Source: Patiria miniata
Taxonomy: Eukaryota > Echinodermata > Asteroidea > Valvatida > Asterinidae
NCBI RefSeq assembly: GCF_015706575.1
Contig: NW_024037076.1
Span: 16,124,898-16,188,897 of the forward strand
Reading direction: 5' to 3'
Length of the DNA stretch: 64,000 nt
Part shown: positions 23,729 through 38,700 of the stretch, piece after piece
Layout: the number at the start of each line of letters is the position of its first letter
Numbering within the stretch: the stretch's first letter is position 1
The notes under the pieces: model-generated
Told to the model about the DNA's origin: nothing
The model's input: the letters and a program-made list of their open reading frames with translations, nothing else
Databases searched by the model: none
Translations under genes and position numbers: made by a program

Positions 23729-26700
23729 GTTGGTTGGAAATGTATTATTCATTTATTTTGTGTCTCCTTTTTTTGGATATTGATTAAAAATGATAAAAGT
23801 GAACAGGAACTGTCAGGATAAATCAGTGGCGTCAATCGCTTCTCAAAAGTGTGTGTGTGGGGGGGGGGGGGGGGGACATACCTTGATGCGAAGCCCTTAC
23901 GGCGTGGGGTTCGGGGCCCGCTTGAAGGCCCGAAAAAATAATCGGATTCTAGATGCTCTGTGGTGCGATCTGAGGCAATTTTTTTACCACTTTTCTCTAT
24001 GCTTTAACTAATATTTTCGTGGCAAAAGATAATTATTTGAACATCGTTTTCGAGGTTGGAGTCATTGAATCGGCTACCGGTATTCTGAGCTATTGGCGTG
24101 TGGTTCGGAGCCCGCTTAAGGGCCCCGAAAAATATCGGATGCTCGATGCTCTGTGGTGTGATCTGAGGCAATTTCTTGCCACTTTAACCAATAATTTTCT
24201 TAGCAAAAGATAATAAATTAAACATAATTTTCGAGATTTGCTCAGCTAAAGGCAAGATAATTATTTGAACATCGTTTTCGAGGTTGCAGTCATTGAATCA
24301 GCTACCAGAATTCTGAGCTACAGGCGTGGGGTTCGGGGCCCCGAAAAATTTGGATTCTAAATGCTCTGTGGTGCTATCTGAGGCAATATCTGACCACATT
24401 AACCAATATTTTCTAAGCAAAAGATACATTAAAGTACATAATAGGGCCCTGTAAATGAGACACGAGTTCAAAAATCTGGGGGGGGGGGGACATTTGATAT
24501 TGTGTCCCCCACCCTTCAAAATGTGTGTGTGTGTGTGTGTGGGGGGGGGGGGGGACATGTCCCACTGTCCCCCCAGGATTGACGCCCATGGGATAAACAC
24601 AAGTGTTTAAACTGTCATCAAAGATGTATTAATCCAGGCCCCTGTTCACATAATAATATTCAATAAAGTATATAATGAATTAACACTAATAACAAATGGA
24701 TGAAACAAAGTGCAAAACAATACAACACAAGAGCAAGATAAACGAAAAAACAAGCGATCAAACAGAAAAGACTGCCCGCCCGCCTGATAGACAGCCAGAC
24801 CCCGCTCGCCCGACAGACATCAGTGTTGTAGTCGAGACCGGATAGTCCGAGACCGAGACCAAGACCGAGACCTGAAGTTGCGAGACCGAGACCGAGACCG
24901 AGACCAGCCCCTCAAGGCGGACCGAGACCGAGACCGAAATGGTCCGAGACTGAGACCGAGACCGCGGATAATAAATAACAATAATCTAAATAAACAAGTC
25001 TGTCCTTGAGATGTTGATGTTCATGGGGATGTGAAGGAAGTGATTGAAGGTTAGGAATCACTTGTACCTGCTTAATTGTGTCATGCGAGTGCTCTTCGTG
25101 TTTGCTTCATGCCATAAATTACAACATGGCAACAGAATTTGTTATTGTCACAATCAATTCAAAATTTGGAAACAACCTAATTTAAAGAAGGGGAAAACCT
25201 TATTTGATGAACTTCTATATTTTTGCCACTTTTTAAAATTTTTTTTTTTTTAATATTGTTTAACTACTATAAAGTGTAAATCTGATGAAGAAACTCTAAC
25301 TTAGGAGTACGACAACTTGTACTAGTTTTTGCAAAACCTGAACATGTTGAAACTTGACAAAAGTAAAAAGTTAAAGGTGGATGTTTCATCTGTTATAGGA
25401 ACTTGGACCCTAAACTCCACAGCCACCCCTTGGTTTCAGCAATGACCACTAACGGATATTTAAATGCAACTTTAATTTTACATTGGACCTCCTTGTAAAC
25501 CTGATTCGAAAAAAAATCGGAGCAAGAAAATATTGATTTATTTTTTAAAATTTCAGTCATGGAATATAGATTTGTACATGTAGACCAAAAAATTGAGAGA
25601 TGGTAGCCAGATATGGATTGGTCTGCCCCCCCCATCCCTCTTTGTGATTCTCCTTCCAACCCTGCATGTTTGTGTGTCCCCTACATGTTTGTTTCTTGTT
25701 CCTCTGTCATTTACCTCTGAAGAAGGCCTGGCTAAGGCTGAAATGTAATGCCACTTTATTTTTGTTTAATGTCAATAACGTTACATATACTATAGAAGAT
25801 TGATGAACCATATTTGCCTGATCTATCTTCTGTTAATTGCCCGCCGTCATCATCGTCATTAGCCTATTTGAGAATATGGCCGACACAATAGAAGGGCGCT
25901 GTCACAAACTGAATGTGGTGGGCGAGATGTACTTTTAGGATTCATGGCTCAGTGCCCACGCCTCTGTGTTTTGTACCGTGCCATCGTATCGCCCGCATCA
26001 GCTACTTTGCTGGGCAATTTACTTGAATATTTTAGTGATTAACAAGTACGACATATTGCCAATATATTAATAGTTTATTGAGATGGCCGTAAACAGCATA
26101 TAGCGATTAATTGAACACAATTCTTCTCGACTCATGCAAATGCAATTGACATTTAGGAAGGATACGAGGCAGGCAATTAGACTCTATTTTTGTGTGACTA
26201 TGGCAGTAGCTCAATTTGTGTTTATCACAGATGAAAAGATGAATACATGGCGAGTCAAAAAGAAAGTGACCGTATGATCAAAAAAGAAATGGTACGCTCC
26301 ATTTTGTAAAAAATATAATTGGGATACAGAACATGTTATTGAGTAGTAACTGTGAACATTTCACGTTATTTGCATACTCTATTCCCAAGTCGTGTCTATT
26401 TTAATAAAGAGATCACAAAATTCAGCTGTCCACCACTAATACCAATTTAACGGTCTACGAAATGATGAATATCCATTAATAAATATAATTATCAAGGAAA
26501 AATTGAAAAGGAAAATAGAAAAAAAATCACCAATATTTCTAGGGAAAAAGAGTTGAATTGTTCCCCATATTCAAAATACAAAATCTGACTGTAAAAATAA
26601 TGTTTCAGTCTTGATTCATAAGATTTAAATCTCAGTTGTATTTGGAATCAATGAGGATGGCTATAAAGTGCTTGTTTCAACAGATCATCCCACAATAAAA

Positions 26701-29700
26701 ACGAGAAATAAGAAGAGGAGCAATGGTTATTGGACTATGCCTCACTCACTAGAAAGTGAAGAGAGACATGTCCATTAGCATCACACTGCAGTCACATTTG
26801 CCCTAAACTGATTCTTTACTTAGCCCTAAAAGGGCCGGGGCGGAATCCGCCCCCTCTCTTTTTGGCTGGTCTCAACTCGAGACCAGCCTAAATATCGAGA
26901 CCAAAGGGGACCGAGACCGAGACCAAGACCGAGACCACAGCTCCCGAGACCGAGACCGAGACCGAGGCCGGCAAAAAGTGGTCTCGAGACCGAGACCGAG
27001 ACCGGTCTCGAGACCTACAACACTGACAGACATACAGACAGATAGACAGCCCAACAGACGAACAAAACATGAAATAAAAACAGACAAACAAAACACATCC
27101 TAGATGAATAACAAATATCCAACCATTGATGGTAATTGATAAAATCTGAATAGTGTCTCCGAAACTGAAACCGCTTATTATAGATTTCCCAGATGTTCAC
27201 GATTCGTTTGCTCCGACTCTACGAAATTGATAGGATCTATCCTTTTATCTTTTCACAAAACACTTTGCCATCCATCAAAATCCAATTTCCCCATTAACGC
27301 TTTGTGGCTTCATTTTACGTCACCTGAAAATGATCATGGCATTAACATCTGTCTGCTCCTCTCTTCATCAGAAACCGCGGGGCACGAATACGAGGTTTAT
27401 TTATATCAGTGCGCGCTGGTGAAAAGATGATGTTTGGGCAATAACATTCATTTGGAAGTATAACTGTCGATTTTTCTCTTCCATCAGTTCTAATTATGAT
27501 ACGGTGAACAAGTTTCATTTTGTGTGACGAGATGGAACCAATCGTCACCTTGTGATTCTTCAATGATTTATGTTGATTGTTTGTGTGTCGTAACAGAGCG
27601 CTGCCAGATTGATTGTACTCGGGGGATGTGTTGCAATCGATGTTCTGGCAGTTGGAGTATTGAAACCGTCCAAAGCATCGACAACACAACGATCTGTCTG
27701 TAAGAAACATACCTAGTTTTTGATGAAAGAAACATTTTTCACTAAAGATTTGAACTTTATTTCTTTGATTTTGTAGTGAATAATAACAATAAGAACAATG
27801 TATACAAGATGGAATTTTGCGTCGAGGTGATGTAAATCAAATTAGGTTTTGCCCTTCAAGAACAATGTAGTTGCATTTAAAACACTGATTTCTACTTCAG
27901 GACATTAGTATAAAGTACTACACAATAAAGGAAGACAATAGTACATCTTGAACCAGGACCATAGAAGTACAAACATTGCGCACAATTTGACGGATTGAGA
28001 TAAAATGTGAATTGAATTCATCTATAAACCATGTCAGGCCTTAAACGTTTAAGATTGAATACTAAATAGTACTTTATCCAAAGCTTATGTCGAGACAATT
28101 CAACATGAGATTGTATTGTTTTGGAATATAGGTTGTTGTATAATGAACTCATGAGTGAAATAGACCTATAACATAATGAAGTCCCGTTTTGTTATAATGT
28201 GCGCTTTCCTATGGGAGCTTGTTGGCTCTCGTCCCCACCTGGCTCCCATAGGAAAGCCGCGTGTAAACAAAGCGCGACGTCATTATGTCTTAGGTCTATT
28301 GCGCTATTGCAATTACAAGTCTAAGGGTACAGTATCTGATTCAAGTAGTAGTATTTTCAGCTTCTTATCGTTCCATGATTGTCTACAGGAAACTAAACGA
28401 TGGCATAATCTCACATTTGGAGCCAGGCGTATTCAAAAGATTTTCTCGTCTCGAAACCCTGTGAGTATTTAGTACATATTATGGGCGTTTGTGTTTGTTG
28501 CTATCCCCCGCCCCCCCCCCCTGAAAAACCAGCCATGCAGGTTAACTACATTATCAATACTGATATAAGCAGGAACCAGTCTACACTGGTCTTTATAAGA
28601 AATGAAATGCGGACCGGCGTATTTTGTAAAAACTATACCACGACCGGTTTTTTTCTCATTCAAAAGGAAGTAATTTTATATTGCTGGGACAAAGGCAATG
28701 AAAAAGTAAAAGCTGCCCCGATCTATACAATGGATCACGTAAACAGTAATTTTCACCACGTTATGGCATTAGTCGAAATGATATGATAAAATATGCGTTC
28801 TGCGTGCTATTTTCGAGTTTCAACTCGAATTTTTTCCCCCTCACAATTACTGCTTTCCCCCTTTGCTATATAAAAGTTATTCACTTTGAAAGAGACATCT
28901 AATAACCAAATCCAGCGCCGTTTAGTTATTGAATTATTTCTGTAAATAACTTGGATTATTATTAGCTGCCGAACAATATTTCGGCTCTTGCAGGGCAGGT
29001 TCATTGATGCGCAAAATGAAAACCCCTATCAGAGAGTTGCAGACACCGTAATTCGATTTTTTAAACCAATACAAATTGGAGAGAAAATAATTTCTTTTTA
29101 AAGCAAGGGGTATGCACATTTTATATTTTGCCAATTAATGTCAAGAGAGTTCTTCCCAATGTAACTATTTGGCAGAATATTTCAACTGTGTTGTTCTCAA
29201 TTTGATTCGACAGTGAAATGAACAATCTTCCGCTAGTGTCGATTTACCCCGGTACCTTTGGTGGACTTTCCAATCTCACAGAACTGTAAGTTTGATGTGG
29301 TTTGCATCTTTTTCTTTTACAAGAATTAACCTTAATGACTTTCTCCATGAACCACACATTTTAATATTCCTCGATGGAAGAAATAAATAAATAAGTCTAA
29401 ATCTTTCCAATGTTTAATGAAAATGAAGAGAAATTTGAGGTCCATACTGTATGAATAGTGATAAACATTAATTGGAATAGAAATTACATTTTAGCAGTCC
29501 TTTTAACACAAATCTAAATTTACAGATTTTGCAGTGTATTTCAGCTTTGTTATATTCTCCATTTGATTCAACCATTGGAATGGTAAATCTTCCGCTCGTG
29601 TCGTTCCCGCTGGTGCACTTGATGGGTTCTTCAATCTCGAAACCCTCTAAGTTTGACACCGTTCTTGGTGTCACAAAAGAAATTAAAAGCTCAATAAGCA

Positions 29701-32700
29701 TTGGAAGCTATTAGAATGGGAATCGAACTAAAAAGTATCAATCTCACACTAAAAACTGTTTTGGCAATTCCCTTTTTTATTTGGATCGTGGGCAATGTCT
29801 TTAGGCTCCCTTTTTTGGCATATAGTTTGCATATAATTGAAGTTGTTGGTTAAGTACCTGCACAGAAACCGCATGTCTTAATGAGTTTTGAAAAGACGTC
29901 TTGAGTCATGGGTCACATGCTAAAACAAATATATAAATCAATGCCCCGTGGTTGGTATAACTGGTAATTATTGGATTTCATGGCCGTTTCATTATGTTTT
30001 TATTATGAGTTTTGAAAAGACGTCTTCAACCATGGGTCACAGGCTAAAACAATTAAATAAAGGCCCCAGTGGGTGCTGAAAAATTGGATTTTATGGCCGT
30101 TTTATTATCAGTTAATTAGCATTATTTTACAAATCCTTTAAATTTTCGCAAAGCACCGAGTATGTCGGGATATACGTTATTTTATTTGGTGTAAGAGTCA
30201 GAAAATATAAAAATAAAAGTCAACAGCAATCTATAATGGATCACGTTAAATTGACGTGCACCACCTCATGACAAAGTCTAGATAAGTATGATTAAAGTGT
30301 TCCTGAGGCTAGTTTCGAGTTTAAAATCGAAAAAAAAAATATTTATTTGTTATTTAATTTCTTTTTTTCCTAGCAAGTTATTCACTTTGAAAGACACATC
30401 TTACAACCTAATCCAGCGACGTTTAGTTATTGAATTATTGCTTCATAAAATTTGAATTATGATGCTGCCGGACAATATTTCGGCTCTCGAATGGCGGGTT
30501 CATTATGCGGAAATGAAAACCCTTTTTCAGAGAGTTGGAGACACCCAAAAATTGAAATTTGTGGTTTAAACATAATATACAAACTAAAAATTTGTTATCG
30601 GGAAAAATCCTGTTTTGAGGAGTACATATATGGATATTACATTTTGCGAAGTAAAGGAGCGCGTATCCCCACGATAATATAAATATTTTGCAGAATATTT
30701 CAATTGTGTTGTTCTCAATTGGATTCGACAGTATTAGTAATTCTTTGAGTTTTTTTCTGAGCAATCTGATATGACTTCAACGGGGAAGTCACTACAATGA
30801 TTTCTTTAAAACAAATAATTGTGTAACAGATCATAATAACTACTTCCAACACAATGTGTTTTCGAACCAAGTAATATATATGTTTGCAATGTGATGTCTT
30901 TGGAGTGTAAATTAGAAATATCTTGCTGTACAGGGCGTCCCCAAAAGGTAAACCACAAACAAAGGTATAATTTGAGCAAGTTATATGAACTCAACGACCA
31001 TTATTTGATAGCTTTATAAAATAATGACCAGAGGAATGCATGACCAGAGGAATGCATCCAAAATATTTTTTTGAAAATTTACTGCATGTCAAAACCATAG
31101 TGATGGTCCTTAAGTTCATAGTTTGGTCATATTGATCCTTTCTTTGTGTGATACCTCTTTGTGAGAGGACACCCTGTGTATTTCAACTCCGTTTATTCTT
31201 TACTGGACTTGACAGTTGGATGCAGAGTCTTCCTCTAGCGTCGATTACCAACGACACATTTAGCGGGCTGATCAATCTCCACCAGCTGTAAGTTTGATAC
31301 GACTCCTGTTTGTTTATGATGTCACAGCAGAAAATGCAATTTTAATTTGCATATCATAAGCGTTGGGCATCAATCTGACTCTCTCCATAGTTACCATTAA
31401 CCATTTTCTTTCGAGTGACAATAGCGCATCCAGCTTTTGATATCAGGCGGGGGGGGGGGGGGGGGGGGTGCAACCGCACATCCTCGCCGAAATGTAGAAG
31501 AATTTTTTCCTTCTCCAGACACTTGGCCTCCGTAAAATAAAAAAACGGGGGGGGGGGGGAAGACTATTATCTATCTTCCAAATGGGGGCACTCGTCAAAA
31601 CTGACCATTATTGTGCATACTGGAAAAACTATGTCAATTTTCATGACGCATCGTAATGATTTTTGAGCTGGTTTTTTTTTAGGTTGATGTCAGAAATCTC
31701 TAACCATTTATGGATACACTTACTGAAAAACAAATATTTCAAAAAAAAAAAATCCGCGGGGGGGGGGGGGGGAAGGGGGGAGTTGCCCCTTCTGCCCCCC
31801 CCCCCCCGATACACCACTGTCGAATGAGAGTAACATGTGTGCGTAAAATAGCTGTTTAATTCTAGAAGACTTTAATAATACTTTGATTGAACAAAATAAA
31901 ACTGTTTATTTATGAATTGTTTGGAATTAATCGAAATTGGGTACTTGACTTCTTCCCAGGTATTATTTGCGCACACATTTATTATTGACTTTGAAAAAAA
32001 GGCCTACTTGCAAATTATAATAATAATTCATCTGCTATTTTTCACAAATTAACTTGAATGAATGTCTTCATGGACCACACATTTTAATATTTCTCGATGG
32101 GAGAAATACAAAATATATCTAAATCTGTCCGATGTTTAAATAAAAATGAAGTGGAATTTGAGGTACATATACCGAGCTGACAGTTGAACTGAAAAGTGGC
32201 AATCATTAATTTGAATAGAAAGTAAACTTTAATATTACTTTGAACACAATCTAAATTTACAGATTTTGAAGAGTATTCCAGCTTTGTTATATATTTTTCA
32301 TTTGATTCGACAGTAAAATGATACATTTTCCGCTCGCGTCGATTCCCGCTGGCGCACTTGATGGGTTCTCCAATCTCGAAACCCTCTAAGTTTGACACTT
32401 GTTGATGTCACATAAGATACTAAAGCTCAAAAAGCATTGTAAGCTATTTGAATCTGGATCAAACTAAAACGAACTATCAATCTCACACTAAATTTTTATT
32501 TCTCAGCTATTCCTTTTTTTTTATATTTGGATCGTGGCCAATATCTGTAGTGTACTTTCTTCCGTATTTTATGCATATAATTGCAGATATTGGTTAATTA
32601 CCTGTACAAGAACCACAGGTTTTAATGGGTTTTGAAAAGACGTCTTCAACCATGGGTCACAATCACATGCTAAAACAATTAAATGAAGGCCCCAGTGGGT

Positions 32701-35700
32701 AGAACTGGAAATTGGATTTGATAGCCGCTGTATTATCAGTTGGCGTTATTTTACAAATCTTTCAAATGTTCGCAAAGCACCGAATATATGCTGGGATTAT
32801 ATCCCGCCAATTATTTTTTTTATTTTATTTGGGTCAAGAGTCAGAAAATAAATAAAAAAAGTCAACCCCAATTATAATGGATCACTTTAAAGTCACTTGC
32901 ACCACCTCATGACATCAATCGGAATATGTGTTCCTGGTGCTTGTTTCGAGTTTCATATCGAAAACAAAAAATTATTTGTTATTCAGTTTCTTTTTTTAAG
33001 GTAATTTATGTTGAAAGACACAACTAACAACCAAATCCACCGAACTTTAGTTATTGAATTGTTGCTTCATAAATTTGAATTTTCAATTGTGTTGTTCTCA
33101 ATTGGATTCGACAGTATTAGTAATTCTTTGAGTTTTTTTCTGAGCAATCTGATATGACTTCAACGGGGAAGTCACAACATTGATTTCTTTAAAACAAATA
33201 ATTGTGTAACAGATCATAATAAATACTTCCAACACAATGTGTTTTCAAACGAAATAATATATATGTTTGCAATGTGATGTCTTTGGAATGTAAATTAGAA
33301 ATATTTTGTTGTACAGGGCGTCCCCAAAAGGTAAACCACAAACAAATGTATAATATGAGCAAGGTTTATGAACTGAACGACCATTATTTGATAGCTTTAT
33401 AAAATAATGACCAGAGGAATGATGACCAGAGGAATGCATCCAAAATATTTTTTGAAAATTTACTGCATGTCAAAACCATAGTGATGGTCCTTAAGTTCAT
33501 AGTTTGGTCATATTGATCCTTTCTTTGTGTGATACCTCTTTGTGAGAGGACACCCTGTGTATTTCAACTCCGTTCATTCTTTACTTGACTTGACAGTCGG
33601 TTGGAAAATCTTCCTGTGGAGTCGATTCCTGCCGACACGTTTAGCGGGCTGTTCAATCTTCAATATCTGTAAGTTTGATACGACTCCTGTTTGTTTATAA
33701 TGTCTCAGCAGAGAGTGCAATTTCAATTTGCATATCATAAGCGTTGGGCATCAACCTGACTCTCTCCATAGTTACCATTAACCATTTTCTTTCCAGTGAC
33801 AATAGCGTATCCAGCTTTTGATATCAGGCGGGGGGGGGGGGGGGGGGGGGAACCGCACATCCGCACCGAAATGTAGAAAACAAAATTCTCCGGACACTTG
33901 GCCTCCGTAAAATAAAAAAGCGGGAGGGGGGGGGGAGACTATTATCTATCTTCCAAATGGGGGCACTCATCGAAACTGACCGTTATTGTGCATACTGGAA
34001 AAGCTATGTCAATTTTCATGGCGCATCGTAATGATTTTTGAGCTGGTTTTTTTTAGGTTGATGTCAGAACTCTCTAACCATTGATGGAAACACTTACTGA
34101 AAAACAAATATTTCAAAAAAATCTAAAAACAAAATCTAACACAATCTAAATTTACAGATTTTGAAGAGTATTCCAGCTTTGTTATATATTTTTCATTTGA
34201 TTCGACAGTGAAATGATAAATTTTCCGCTCGTGTCGATTTATCCGCAAAATGAAAACCTTTTTCAGAGAGTTGGAGACATCCAAAATCGGACTTTTTTAG
34301 TTTAACATAACATACAAACTGAAAAGTTGTTACAGGCAAAAAAACCCTGTTTTTTAAGGAGAACATGTATGGATTTTAAATTTTGTGAAGTAATAACAAG
34401 ATCGCTTATCCCCATGGTAATATAATTGATTCGACAGTTATCTGAACAATCTGCCGCTCGTGTCGATTTGCCCCCGTACCTTTGGTGGACTCGCCAATCT
34501 CCAAACCCTGTAAGTTTGATGTGGTTCGTGTTTTTTCGTTGTTAATTAAAATGTACAATGCAAGCTTTATGTGTTTCTTAAGCTATCTGAATAGGAACCA
34601 AACTCACTCCCACAAAAGCTAAAGTTAACCACCTTAATAATTTACAAAAAGGGTTTTTGTGGTCATTTATTTTAAATTTGGTTTATATATACAAACACAG
34701 TTGTTCAACCTAGTAAATATATACAGTCAGGTTATGTAATGGACCTTTGTGATATTTAAGTGATATCAATTCTCAGTCTTTTTTCCTCCTTCAATTGGGA
34801 CTTCAATTGGGAAGTCACAATATTGATTAGTTTTTAAAAATAACAACATAGATGTAACAGATGATAATAACTACTTCCATCACAATGTGTGCTCAAACGA
34901 AATAATATAATATGCCGCGATGTGATGTCTTTGGAATAGTGTATTAGAAATATTTTGCTGTATATGATGTCCCCAAAAAGAAAACTACAAAGGTATAATA
35001 TGAACTAAGCAAGGACCAGAGTGATGCATTTAATATATCATTGGAAAGCTTACTGCTTTAATAGTTATTAAGTTCATACTTCGGTTATCTTCCCTTTCTT
35101 TGTGTGATACCTTTTTTGAGAGGACACCCTGTGTATTTCAACTCCGTTTATTCTTTACTTGACTTGACAGTGTGTTGGCAAATCTTCCTGTAGAGTCGAT
35201 TCTTGCCGACACTTTTAGCGGGCTGTTCAATCTTCAATGGCTGTAAGTTTGATACGACTCCTGTTTGTTTATAATGTCACAGCAGAAAAGGCAATTTTAA
35301 TTTGCATATCATAAGCGTTGGGCATCAATTTGACTCTCTCCATAGTTACCATTAACCATTTTCTTTCCAGTGACAATATTGTATCCAGCTTTTGATATCA
35401 GGTGGGGGGGGGGGGGGCAACCGAACATCCGCGCCAAAATGTAGAAGAAAAAAAATTCTCCGGACACTTGGCCTCCGTAAAATAAAAAAAAGCGGGGGGG
35501 GGGGGGACTATTATCTATCTTCCAAATGGGGGCGCTCGTCAAAACTGACCGTTATTGTGCAAACTGGAAAAGCTATGTCAATTTTCATGGCGCATCGTAA
35601 TGATTTTTTTTTGAGCTGGTTTTTTTTTTAGGTTGATGTCAGAAATATCTAACCATTGATGGAAACACTTACTGAAAAACAAATATTTCAAAAAAATCCG

Positions 35701-38700
35701 CCGGGGGGGGGGGGGGGGGGAGTTGCCCCTTCTGCCCCCCCCGGATACGCCACTGTCGAGTGAGAGTAACATGTGTGCATAAAATAGCTGTTTAATTCCA
35801 GAAGACTTTAATAACAAGGAGTTAATCAGGTTCCTTTTACTTTGATTGAACAAAATGAAACTGTTATTTATGTATTGTTTTGAATTAATCGAAATTGGGT
35901 ACTTGAATTCTTCCCACGTAATATTTGTTCACACATTTATTATTGACTTTGAAAAAAGGCCTACTTACAAATTATAATATTAATTCATCTGCTAATTTTT
36001 CACGAATTAACTTGAATGAATGTTTTCATGGACCACACATTTTAACCTCGTGACATCAATCGGAATGTTTTCATGGACCACACATTTTAATATTTCTCGA
36101 TGGGAGAAATAAAAAACAAATCTAAATCTGTTCAATGTTTAAATACAAATGAAGTGGAATTTGAGGTACATATACCGTGCTGACAGTTCAACTGAAAAGT
36201 GACAATCATTAATTTGAATAGAAAGTACACTTTAATAGTACTTTTAACACAATCTAAATTTACAGATTTTGAAGAGTATTCCAGCTTTGTTATATATTTT
36301 TCGTTTGTTTCAACAGTGAAATAATAAATTTTCCGCTCGCGTCGATTCCCGCTGGTGCACTTGATGGATTCTCCAATCTCGAAACCCTCTAAGTTTGACA
36401 CTTGTTGATGTCACAAAAGATACTCAATCTCAAAAAGCATTGTAAGCTATTTGAATGGGAATCAAACTAAAACGAACTATCAGTCTCGCACTAAATTTTT
36501 ATTTCTCAGCAATTCCTTTTTTTTTGATATTTGGATCGTGGCCAATATCTGTAGGGTACTTTCTTGCGTATAGTTTGCATATAATTGCAGATATTGGTTA
36601 ATTACCTGTACAAGAACCACCGGTCTTAATGGGTTTTGAAAAGACGTCTTCAACCATGGGTCACAATCACATGCTAAAACAATTAAATGAAGGCCCCAGT
36701 GGGTAGAACTGGAAATTGGATTTGATAGCCGCTTTATTATCAGTTGGCATTATTTTACAAATCTTTCAAATGTCCGCAAAGCACCGAATATATGCTGGGA
36801 TTATATCCTGCTATTAATTTTTTTATTTTATTTGGGTCAAGAGTCAGAAAATATATAAAAAAAAGTCAACCCCAATCTATAATGGATCACTTTTAAGTCA
36901 CTTGCACCACCTCGTGACATCAATCGGAATATGTGTTCCTGGTGCTTGTTTCGAGTTTCAAATAAAAAAAAATATATATTTGTTATTCAGTTTATTTTTT
37001 TAAGGTCATTAACGTGGAAAGACACAACTAACAACCAAATTCACCGAACTTTAGTTATTGAATTGTTGCTTCATAAATTTAAATTATTTGCTGCCGGACA
37101 ATATTTCCGCTATCGATTGGCGGGTTCATTTATCCGCAAAATGAAAACCTTTTTTTCAGAGAGTTGGAGACATCTAAAATCGGGCTTTTTTAGTTAAACA
37201 TAACATACAAACTGAAACTTTGCTACAGGGAAAAAAATCCTTTTTTAAAAGAGAACATGTATGGATTTTAAATTTTGTGAAGTAATTATAAGATCGCTTA
37301 TCCCCATGGTAATATAATTGATTCGACAGTTATCTGTTCGATCTGCCGCTCGTGTCGATTTTCCCCCGTACCTTTGGTGGACTCGCCAATCTCCAAACCC
37401 TGTAAGTTTGATGTGGTTCGTGTTTTAGTCGTTGTTAATTAAAGTGTACAATGCAAGCTTTATGTGTTTCTTAAGCTATCTAAATAGGAACCAAACTCAC
37501 TCCCACAAAAGCTAACGTTAACCACCTTAATAATTTACAAAAAGGTCTTTTGTGGTCATTTGTTTTAAATTTGGTTTATATATATACAAAACTCAGTTGT
37601 TCAACTTAGTAAATATATACAGTCAGGTTATGTAATGGACCTTTGTGATATTTAGGTGATATCGATTCTCTGTCTTTTTTCCTTCAGACCAATCTGATAA
37701 GACTTCAATAGGGAAGTCACAATAATGATTTGTTTTAAAAAATAACAACATAGATGTAACAGATGATAATAACTACTTCCATCACAATGTGTGCTCAAAC
37801 GAAATAATATAATATGCTGCGATGTGATGTCTTTGGAATAGTATATTAGAAATATTTTGCATTGGTAAATGAATGTCTTCATGGACCACACATTTTAGTA
37901 TTTCTCGATGGGAGAAATAAAAAACAAATCTAAATCTGTCCAATGTTTAAATAAAAATGAAGTGGAATTTGAGGTACATATACCGAGCTGACAGTTCAAC
38001 TGAAAAGTGGCAATCATTAATTTGAATAGAACGTACACTTTGATAGTACTTTTAACACAATCTAAATTTACAGATTTTGAAGAGTATTCCAGCTTTGTTA
38101 TATATTTTTCATTTGATTCGACTGTGAAATGATAAATTTTCCGCTCGTGTCGATTTATCCGCAAAATGAAAACCTTTTTCAGAGAGTTGGAGACATCCAA
38201 AATCGGACTTTTTTAGTTTAACATAACATACAAACTGAAAAGTTGTTACAGGCAAAAAAACCCTGTTTTTTAAGGAGAACATGTATGGATTTTAATTTTG
38301 TGAAGTAATAACAAGATCGCTTATCCCCATGGTAATATAATTGATTCGACAGTTATCTGAACAATCTGCCGCTCGTGTCGATTTGCCCCCGTACCTTTGG
38401 TGGACTCGCCAATCTCCAAACCCTGTAAGTTTGATGTGGTTCGTGTGTTTTCGTTGTTAATTAAAGTGTACAATGCAAGCTATGTGTTTCTTAAGCTATC
38501 AAAATAGGAACCAAACTCCCTCCACAAAAGCTAACGTTAACCACCTTAATAATTTACAAAAAGGTCTTTTGTGGTCATTTGTTTTAAATTGGTTTATATA
38601 TACAAACTCAGTTGTTCAACCTAGTAAATATATACAGTCATATTATGTAATGGACCTTTGTATGTTTAAGTGATATCAATTCTCTGTCTTCTTTTCTTCT

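Noticed and set aside
27342-27710. 122-codon minus-strand ORF with cysteines
   Set aside because: It overlaps the plus-strand cap exon, whose phase and splice sites fit the LRR gene exactly. The minus frame shows no known domain.
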